DNA of 64,000 bases from positions 310,001-374,000 of the forward strand of contig NZ_DS990556.1 of assembly GCF_000155635.1 (NCBI RefSeq), read 5' to 3'. Numbering within the stretch: the stretch's first letter is position 1; the number at the start of each line of letters is the position of its first letter. Both the position numbers and the translations under genes were made by a program. Source of the stretch: Cyanobium sp. PCC 7001 (GTDB lineage Bacteria > Cyanobacteriota > Cyanobacteriia > PCC-6307 > Cyanobiaceae). Below the pieces are notes generated by a model, which did not search any database, was not told where the DNA came from, and saw only the letters and a program-made list of their open reading frames with translations. Shown here piece by piece: positions 57,579 through 64,000 of the stretch.

Positions 57579-58973
57579 ATGGGCTGGAACAACCAGTGGT
57601 ACGCGGTGGCCTATCTGGACGACCTGGACCGCCGCCGCCCCACTCCCTTCACCCTGCTGGAGCAGGACCTGGTGCTCTGGTGGGATGCTGCCGCCGACAC
57701 CTGGCGCGCCTTCGAGGATGTGTGTCCCCATCGGCTGGTGCCCCTGAGCGAAGGCCGGCTGAATGGCCGAGGCGAGCTGGAGTGTCCTTACCACGGCTGG
57801 AGTTTCGACGGCAGTGGCCGCTGCACCGCCATCCCCCAGGCCGACCCCGACCAGGCTGCGGTGGCCTGCAGCAGTGCCCGCTCCCGCTGCACGGCCCTGC
57901 CCACCGCCACGGGCCAGGGGCTGCTGTTCGTGTTCGCCGGTGAGCCGGAACGGGCTCCCGACGTGCCCCTTCCCCTGGTGCCCGTGCTGGAGGAGCCGGA
58001 CTGGCTGGTGCAGGACACCTTCAGGGACCTGCCCATGGATGCCCTCACCCTGCTCGAGAACGTGCTCGACGTGAGCCACGTGCCGTTCACCCATCACCGC
58101 ACGGTGGGGCGCCGGGAGAACGCGGCTCCCGTGGAGGCCACCATCACCGCGGAGGGACCGGATGGCTTCACGGCCGAATGGCTGGAGGGACCGCGTCGGG
58201 GCCGGCTCGGCAGCCAGTTCACCACCTTCGCCGCGCCGTGCCTGATGTGGCACGACCTCACCGCCAAGGGTTTCGCCCGCATTCTCACGGTGGTGTACGC
58301 CACGCCGATCCGGCCGGGCGAGTGCCGTCTGTTCGCCCGCTTTCCGTTCCAGTTCCGCTCGGTGCTGCCGCGGTTGCTGCTGCGTTTCCGCCCCCGCTGG
58401 CTCCAGCACCTCGCCAACCACACCGTGCTGGAGGACGACCAGGTGTTTCTGCACTGGCAGGAGCGCGCCCTGGCGCGGCGGGGAGGCAGCGCCGCCTTCA
58501 GCCAGGCCTGTTTCCTGCCCACCGGCTCGGATGTCTACGTCAAGGCCCTGCATGCCTGGGTGGACAGCCACGGCGGCGAGCCCTTTCCGGGCCGCCCCCT
58601 GCCCGAGCGGCTCGACCGGGATCGACTCATGGACCGCGACCATGCCCACACCCGCCACTGCCACGCCTGCTCGACGGCCCAGCGGCGCCTGAGGATGCTG
58701 GGGCCCTGGCTGCAGCTTGCCATCGCCGTGGCGCTCCTGGCGCTGGCGGCCCTGTGGGGGGACGGCACCTGGCTGCTGCGGCTCGCTCTGGCGGGGCTGG
58801 CCCTGGGAGCCTGGCTGGTCCTGCTGCAGTGCGGGCGCTGGGAGCGGGCCTTCAGCCGTGGGGAGGGTGCGCCGCCTCGCAATGCTCCGGAGCCGGCAGG
58901 GAAGGCTCCCCCAGCAGGCCGTGGCGCTCCTGCTGATCCGCGCAGCGGGCTCGCACCAGATCCCGTGCCGTGA
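57579..58973 (+). CDS. Rieske non-haem iron oxygenase, PaO/Tic55-like
   Basis: The 464-residue protein has a Rieske 2Fe-2S site in DVCPHRLVPLSEG and ELECPYHGWSFDG (CxH and CxxH), and the mononuclear iron site ENVLDVSHVPFTHH with its Asp and His ligands. The C-terminal part has the redox pair CHAC in RHCHACSTAQRRL, a mark of the pheophorbide a oxygenase/Tic55/translocon group, followed by two helices (LQLAIAVALLALAALWG; LRLALAGLALGAWLVLL). Family enzymes act on chlorophyll breakdown products or related cyclic compounds at membranes; the bacterial substrate is unknown. The final 122 bases, a Pro/Ala-rich tail, overlap the antisense Nif11 gene. Confidence 0.85.
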   Translation: MGWNNQWYAVAYLDDLDRRRPTPFTLLEQDLVLWWDAAADTWRAFEDVCPHRLVPLSEGRLNGRGELECPYHGWSFDGSGRCTAIPQADPDQAAVACSSARSRCTALPTATGQGLLFVFAGEPERAPDVPLPLVPVLEEPDWLVQDTFRDLPMDALTLLENVLDVSHVPFTHHRTVGRRENAAPVEATITAEGPDGFTAEWLEGPRRGRLGSQFTTFAAPCLMWHDLTAKGFARILTVVYATPIRPGECRLFARFPFQFRSVLPRLLLRFRPRWLQHLANHTVLEDDQVFLHWQERALARRGGSAAFSQACFLPTGSDVYVKALHAWVDSHGGEPFPGRPLPERLDRDRLMDRDHAHTRHCHACSTAQRRLRMLGPWLQLAIAVALLALAALWGDGTWLLRLALAGLALGAWLVLLQCGRWERAFSRGEGAPPRNAPEPAGKAPPAGRGAPADPRSGLAPDPVP

Positions 58974-59100
58974 TCCGGAAGCCCAGGCGCCGGGCCGCCA
59001 GCACCAGCTCCTGTTCGCTGCGGCAGTGCTTGAGGGCGCGTCTGAGGGCCGGATCGGCCTCGGCACTGTCCACAAACCGTTCCAGTTCGCTCCAGCTCAT
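58852..59100 (-). CDS. Nif11 family small protein
   Basis: The 82-residue protein starts MSWSELERFVDSAEADPALR and continues RALKHCRSEQELVLAARRLG and FRITARDLVRA, the Nif11 domain also used as leader part in some lanthipeptide precursors. Here the domain is followed by a 30-residue His/Pro-rich tail with no GG cleavage motif and few Cys, Ser or Thr, so it is unlikely to be a prochlorosin-type precursor. Stand-alone Nif11 proteins are common in Synechococcus and Cyanobium and have no known function. Its last 122 bases are antisense to the Rieske gene. Confidence 0.8.
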   Translation of the reverse strand: MSWSELERFVDSAEADPALRRALKHCRSEQELVLAARRLGFRITARDLVRARCADQQERHGLLGEPSLPAPEHCEAAHPPHG

Positions 59101-59289
59101 CGCATTCGCGCCCGTCTGTGGCTGCCGCTGAGGGTTCTCCCACCATGACCTCGGGGCGACAGCCCGGCAAGGTTCCGCCCGTTACCGAGCGCCCGCGGGG
59201 AAGGCACTGATCAGCCCTGCTGATTGCCCCCATCGCTGGCTTGGCAACCGCCCGGGTTCTGCCTAGGAGAGGACTACGGGGGACCACGC

Positions 59290-59643
59290 ATGACGCAGCC
59301 ACCAGAGGGGTCCGGGCCCCACGGTTCGGCCGACGACCAGCCGATCACCCCGCATGCGGCCCCGATCCTCGATGCCGATGGCCAGCTCACCTACGTGGGG
59401 GATGATGGCCGCCGCTACGTGGTGGGCCTGCCGCCCGAAGCGGATGAGGAGAGCGTGGAGCGGGTGATGGCGACCCTACGCAGGGGCGGCACCCTGTTTC
59501 AGCAGATCGAGCAGCTCTGCCACCGCTGGATCGGCCAGGTGAGCGGCTCCGAGCTGGAGCCCAGGGCGGCGCTGGTGCTGCTGCTCACCACGCTGGAAAC
59601 CGCCCTTGAAGACCACTACCCCGAAAGCGCTTCCGATCCCTGA
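59290..59643 (+). CDS. Conserved small protein of unknown function
   Basis: The 117-residue protein has a disordered N-terminus, a strand-rich middle (ADGQLTYVGDDGRRYVVGLP) and a helical C-terminus ([40 protein letters not shown]). No family recognised, though the acidic, helical end resembles small cyanobacterial proteins. The DUF429 gene overlaps it by 38 bases in another frame, suggesting a shared transcript. Confidence 0.6.
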   Translation: MTQPPEGSGPHGSADDQPITPHAAPILDADGQLTYVGDDGRRYVVGLPPEADEESVERVMATLRRGGTLFQQIEQLCHRWIGQVSGSELEPRAALVLLLTTLETALEDHYPESASDP

Positions 59644-60343
59644 GCTATCGCTGCAGGGGGTGGATGGCTGCCGGGGCGGCTGGCTGGTGATCACCGCCCC
59701 AGCCCTGCCCTGCTCCGCGGCGGAGCTGCAGTGGCAGCTGCTGGAGAACCTGCAGTCGGCGCTGTCCACCCCAGCCCAACCCCTCACCGCCGTGGACATG
59801 CCGGTGGGTCTGGCCGAGGCCGGGCCCCGCCGCTGCGATCAGGAGGCCCGCAGGCTGCTGGGCCCCCGCCGCAGCAGTGTGTTCCCCGCTCCGGTGCGGC
59901 CCTGTCTGGCCGCGTCCACCTACGTGGAGGCCTGTGCCCTCAGCGCGGCGGCCTCGGGTCGGCGGCTCAGCCAGCAGGCCTACCACCTGCTGCCGCGCAT
60001 CCGCCAGCTCGATGCCCTGCTCCAGGCGAACCGGGACCTCTGGCCGCGGGTGTGGGAGGTGCACCCGGAGCTGGCCTTCCGGCAGTGGAACGGGGGGGTG
60101 CCGATGGCGGCCGCCAAGAAGACGGCGGCGGGAGCCAGGCAGCGCGGCAGCCTGGTGGAAAGCTGGCTGCCGGGGGCAGTGGAGGCGATCCGGGCCTCCC
60201 TGCGCCGCAGCCTGGTGGCCGATGACGACATCCTCGATGCGCTCGCCTGTCTGTGGAGCGCCGCCAGGCTCCGCAGCGGCGAGGCCCTCACGCTGGGCGG
60301 GGATCCGGATCCGACGGGTCTGCCGATGCGGATCTCGGCCTGA
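59606..60343 (+). CDS. DUF429 family protein (RNase H-like nuclease fold)
   Basis: The 245-residue protein starts with [12 protein letters not shown], the first strand of the DUF429 fold with its Asp, and then [20 protein letters not shown] with a second acidic strand, [36 protein letters not shown] and [17 protein letters not shown] with late Asp residues. The predicted RNase H-like active site is therefore present. The function is unknown. TTG start overlaps the previous gene. The 3' end overlaps aroB (convergent) by 56 bases. Confidence 0.8.
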   Translation: MKTTTPKALPIPELSLQGVDGCRGGWLVITAPALPCSAAELQWQLLENLQSALSTPAQPLTAVDMPVGLAEAGPRRCDQEARRLLGPRRSSVFPAPVRPCLAASTYVEACALSAAASGRRLSQQAYHLLPRIRQLDALLQANRDLWPRVWEVHPELAFRQWNGGVPMAAAKKTAAGARQRGSLVESWLPGAVEAIRASLRRSLVADDDILDALACLWSAARLRSGEALTLGGDPDPTGLPMRISA

Positions 60344-61499
60344 GGCCGGCGATCGCGCCCAGGATGGTCCCGGCGCTCACGTCGTCGCGGATCTGCACCA
60401 CTCCAATCGCCGTGGGCAGCACGAAGCGCAGCTGCCCCTCCCGTACCTTCTTGTCCCCCTGCAGACAGGCCAGCACGGCCGCCTCATCCAGGCTGGGCCA
60501 GGTGTGCGGCAGCCCGGCGGCCGCGATCAGGGCCAGCTGGCGCTGCTGGTCGTCCCGGCTCCAGAGCCCCATGGCCACGGCGATCTCGCCGGCGGCCGCC
60601 ATGCCGATGGCCACGGCCTCCCCGTGCAGCACGGTGCCGTAGCCGCAGAGGGTTTCCACCACATGGCCGAGGGTGTGGCCGTAGTTGAGGATCGCCCGCA
60701 GGCCCCCTTCGCGCTCATCGGCGGCCACCACCCGCGCCTTGGCCGCGGCGGAGCGCTCCAGCAGGCTCTGCAGCAGTTTCGGACCCACCGCCTGCTGGCT
60801 GGCCAGCCCCGCCCCGGGCTGCCGCGACGCCGCGGCCTCCAGATCCGCGAACAGCACCGCGTCCCCGATCACGCCGTACTTGATCACCTCGGCCATGCCG
60901 GCGCGGAACTCCCGCTCCGGCAGGGTGGCCAGGGTGGCGGGGTCCACCAGCACCAGCCGCGGCTGGTGAAAGGCACCGATCAGGTTCTTGCCGCCGGGAT
61001 GGTTCACACCGGTCTTGCCGCCGATCGCCGCATCCACCATCGCCAGCAGGGTGGTGGGCACCTGCACCACCGCGATGCCCCGCAGCCAGGTGGCGGCCGC
61101 GAAGCCGGCCATGTCCCCCACCACGCCGCCGCCGAGGGCCACGATCAGCGAGCCGCGCTCCAGCTTCTGCCGGAAGGCCGCCTCGTGGATCAGCGCCACG
61201 GTGGCGGGCGTTTTCTGGTCTTCCCCCGCCTCGATCACCAGCCGCTCGGCCAGCAGCCCAGCGCACCGCAGGCTGGCCAGTGCGGCGGCGCCGTAGTGGG
61301 TGTCCACGTCGGGGTTGGTCACCACCAGCACCTTGGTGCCGGCCTTGAACCCCAGGGCCACCACCTGTTCGCCGAGCTGGGCCAGGCTCCCCTCACCGAT
61401 CACCACCGGGTAGGGGTTGGCGCTCAGGTCCACCCGGATGGTGCGGGGGCTGCACGCGCTGCCTGCAGTGCTGCCTGGGGCGGTGGTGGCGGCGGACAT
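60288..61499 (-). CDS. aroB: 3-Dehydroquinate synthase AroB
   Basis: The 403-residue protein matches Aro[104 protein letters not shown], and [15 protein letters not shown] with zinc His. It converts DAHP to 3-dehydroquinate in the shikimate pathway using NAD and a divalent metal. An N-terminal extension of about 20 residues ([10 protein letters not shown]) is not needed for the fold; a later start is possible. Tail-to-tail overlap with DUF429. Confidence 0.95.
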   Translation of the reverse strand: MSAATTAPGSTAGSACSPRTIRVDLSANPYPVVIGEGSLAQLGEQVVALGFKAGTKVLVVTNPDVDTHYGAAALASLRCAGLLAERLVIEAGEDQKTPATVALIHEAAFRQKLERGSLIVALGGGVVGDMAGFAAATWLRGIAVVQVPTTLLAMVDAAIGGKTGVNHPGGKNLIGAFHQPRLVLVDPATLATLPEREFRAGMAEVIKYGVIGDAVLFADLEAAASRQPGAGLASQQAVGPKLLQSLLERSAAAKARVVAADEREGGLRAILNYGHTLGHVVETLCGYGTVLHGEAVAIGMAAAGEIAVAMGLWSRDDQQRQLALIAAAGLPHTWPSLDEAAVLACLQGDKKVREGQLRFVLPTAIGVVQIRDDVSAGTILGAIAGLRPRSASADPSDPDPRPA

Positions 61500-61556
61500 G
61501 GGTCATGGAGGGCGGCTTGATGAGGCTAGGGTCCGGCTCCGGCCCGAGCCCCAGTC

Positions 61557-62366
61557 ATGCAATCGCCACTCCGCTCCGCCAATGCACCGGAGGGGCCCGG
61601 AGCCGGCCTCAGCCTGATCCTGGCGGTGGGTCTGGCCCTGGTGATCCTGTTGAGCCAGACCCTGTTCATCGTGCCGGCCGGCAGCGTGGCGGTGGTCACC
61701 ACCCTGGGGCGGGTCACGGGGATGCCCCGCACGCCCGGCGCCAACTTCAAGGCCCCGCTGGTGCAGGCCACGTCCCTCTTCGATGTGCGCACCCAGGTGC
61801 GGCCCGAGCAGTTCTCCACCCTCACCAAGGATCTGCAGGTGATCCAGGCCACCGCCACGGTGAAGTACGCCGTGAAGCCCGGTGAGGCCGGCCGCATCTT
61901 CGAGACGATCGCCACCGACGACCAGCAGATCTACCCGCGGGTGATCCAGCCGTCGCTGCTGAAAGCGCTCAAGTCGGTGTTCTCCCAGTACGAGCTGGTG
62001 ACCATCGCCACCGAGTGGAACTCAATCTCCGAGCTGGTGCAGGAGAAGGTGGCCGAGGAGCTGCGCAAGTTCGACTACGTGACCGTGCAGAGCCTGGATC
62101 TCACCGGCCTGCAGATCGCCGAGGAATACCGGGCCGCGATCGAGCAGAAGCAGATCGCCGAGCAGCAGCTGCTCAGGGCCCAGACCGAGGTGCGCATCGC
62201 CGAGCAGGAGGCCAAGCGCTACCAGACCCTGAATTCCAGCCTCGACGACCAGGTGCTCTACAAGCTCTTCCTCGACAAGTGGGATGGCCAGACGTCGGTG
62301 GTGCCGGCTCTGCCTGGGGTGGCGGGATCGGGCGCGCCCCCGGTGATCGTGAACGGGCGCCGCTGA
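61557..62366 (+). CDS. Prohibitin-like SPFH/band 7 membrane protein
   Basis: The 269-residue protein has an N-terminal anchor (LSLILAVGLALVILLSQTLF) and the SPFH domain: IVPAGSVAVVTTLGRVTG, VRTQVRPEQFSTLTKDLQVI and TATVKYAVKPGEAGRIF. A coiled stretch follows (EYRAAIEQKQIAEQQLLRAQ, TEVRIAEQEAKRYQTL). It resembles prohibitin homologues (Phb1-type) of cyanobacteria, which form large membrane rings and may control membrane proteases or lipid domains. Divergent from aroB. Confidence 0.9.
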   Translation: MQSPLRSANAPEGPGAGLSLILAVGLALVILLSQTLFIVPAGSVAVVTTLGRVTGMPRTPGANFKAPLVQATSLFDVRTQVRPEQFSTLTKDLQVIQATATVKYAVKPGEAGRIFETIATDDQQIYPRVIQPSLLKALKSVFSQYELVTIATEWNSISELVQEKVAEELRKFDYVTVQSLDLTGLQIAEEYRAAIEQKQIAEQQLLRAQTEVRIAEQEAKRYQTLNSSLDDQVLYKLFLDKWDGQTSVVPALPGVAGSGAPPVIVNGRR

Positions 62367-62369
62367 GGC

Positions 62370-62642
62370 TCAGGGGAGCAGGTCAGCCGCGATTCGGCCC
62401 GCCTGAGGCGGGGCAGGCAGCAGCGGGCTGGGGTCCATGGCCACCAGCCCCTGCCGCTGCCGTTGGCGCAGCTCCAGGTGCAGATGGGGCGCGCTGGCGT
62501 TGCCGCTCTGGCCCACCATGCCCAGGGCCCGGCCAGCGCCTCCACGGGTTCGTGCTCCTGGAGCTGGGATCGCCGTGGGCGCCATGGCGGGCACGAGCCA
62601 AGGGCAGCCGGGTTGTACCGCTTCCCAGCAACGGATGCCCAC
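62370..62642 (-). pseudogene. M23 peptidase C-terminal remnant, frameshifted
   Basis: The - strand encodes RALGMVGQSGNASAPHLHLE, exactly the last active-site part of an M23 (LytM-type) endopeptidase with its HLH. Just upstream the expected segment (LQEHEPVEA) lies in another frame, and beyond it the sequence (GHPLLGSGTTRLPLARARHG) is no longer aligned with the fold. The front zinc ligands (HxxxD) are missing. It is therefore a dead fragment of a cell-wall peptidase gene, not a short gene. Confidence 0.6.
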
Positions 62643-62671
62643 GCCTAGCTTCGCCTGGTTGCGGCCACCCG

Positions 62672-62919
62672 ATGAACCAGACCGTCAAAGGCATCACCTA
62701 CGTGAGCGTGTGGGTGCTGCTCTGGGGCACGGCCGCCTCGATTGCCGATTTCGTGCTGCTGGAGCGGGGCGCCTACGAGGCCGGCAGCGGCGGTCAGGCG
62801 ATCACCTTCGTGTCCTATGGCATCGCCGCCGCCGTGCTGGGCCTTCGGCTTTCGGGGCGCTTCCTCGGTTCCCAGCCCAACACTCAGCCGGAGGATCAGC
62901 CCAATGATCAGCCCAACGA

Positions 62920-62923
<4 letters not shown>
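62672..62923 (+). CDS. Small two-helix membrane protein, cyanobacterial
   Basis: The 83-residue protein has two helices (TYVSVWVLLWGTAASIADFV; AITFVSYGIAAAVLGLRL) with LLERGAYEAGSGGQ between, and a hydrophilic tail of repeated QP(N/E)(T/D) units. No family recognised, though the layout is like small conserved membrane proteins of cyanobacteria. ATG at 62672. The stop overlaps the RecQ stop by four bases. Confidence 0.6.
62894..62917 (+). repeat. Tandem 12-base repeat encoding a DQPN tail
   Basis: GATCAGCCCAAT and GATCAGCCCAAC in tandem, in frame, encoding Asp-Gln-Pro-Asn twice at the protein end. A looser unit (CAGCCCAACACT) lies just ahead. Confidence 0.9.

Positions 62924-64000
<1,077 letters not shown>

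Noticed and set aside
58852-59100. Nif11 protein as a lanthipeptide (prochlorosin-type) precursor
   Set aside because: No GG cleavage site, Cys/Ser/Thr-rich core or LanM gene is present in the window.

Overview
The window is GC-rich, densely packed bacterial DNA, best explained as the chromosome of a unicellular picocyanobacterium of the Cyanobium/Synechococcus type. The pointers are a Psb32-type thylakoid repair protein, a PaO/Tic55-type Rieske oxygenase, a Nif11-family small protein, a DevBCA-type exporter, an SmtA-type metallothionein, a class I fructose-bisphosphate aldolase, a cyanobacterial Mrp antiporter operon and a protein with a KaiB/SasA-like domain. No rRNA, tRNA, CRISPR array, insertion sequence or phage module was recognised.

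Layout. 1-3050: signalling: the end of a PAS protein, a sigma-70 factor and, 3 bases later, a KaiB-like/PAS/degenerate-GGDEF protein. 3331-10523: a one-directional run of stress genes (baeRF protein, DUF389 membrane protein, CsbD, DUF5670-type mini-membrane protein, DUF302, P-type H+-ATPase, PPK2). 10562-21302: a patchwork of single enzymes mixed with clear gene debris: a frameshifted P-loop NTPase, a deacetylase tail, a methyltransferase broken into three frames, a shortened FAD monooxygenase, and an AT-richer AAC(3)-I-like acetyltransferase. 21581-25317: a SIMPL-domain protein and a DevBCA-type exporter.

25600-38207 is the most unusual part. Five + strand genes (zinc dehydrogenase, SPASM radical SAM enzyme, a 907-residue fusion of two complete sugar-porter MFS transporters, SDR reductase, acetolactate-synthase-like ThDP enzyme) run tail-to-tail into two coupled - strand genes (UGT-type glycosyltransferase, carboxylic acid reductase with A, T and R domains). 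Overlapping stops and starts and complementary chemistry suggest one uncharacterised biosynthesis/transport locus, probably making a glycosylated, aldehyde-derived compound. The product is not deducible from the sequence.

38388-51300: house-keeping and envelope genes (cupin and hydrolase pair, DMT and HPP membrane proteins, ligase-associated exonuclease, metallothionein divergent from aldolase, MarC, an outer-membrane-type protein, NadA, phosphoesterase and glycosyltransferase pair, GH104-like lysozyme, Psb32). 51312-56802: a MidA-type methyltransferase followed by a seven-gene Mrp cation/proton antiporter operon with a single NuoN-like subunit. 56799-64000: an NAD(P)-binding protein, the Rieske oxygenase with an antisense Nif11 gene, DUF429, AroB, a prohibitin-like protein, an M23 peptidase remnant and the C-terminal part of RecQ.

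Two features recur. Convergent neighbours repeatedly overlap at their 3' ends, and perfect or near-perfect tandem duplications of 12-16 bases lie at gene borders (5867, 18772, 22350, 42984, 49267, 54939, 62894). In two genes these duplications multiply the start codon.
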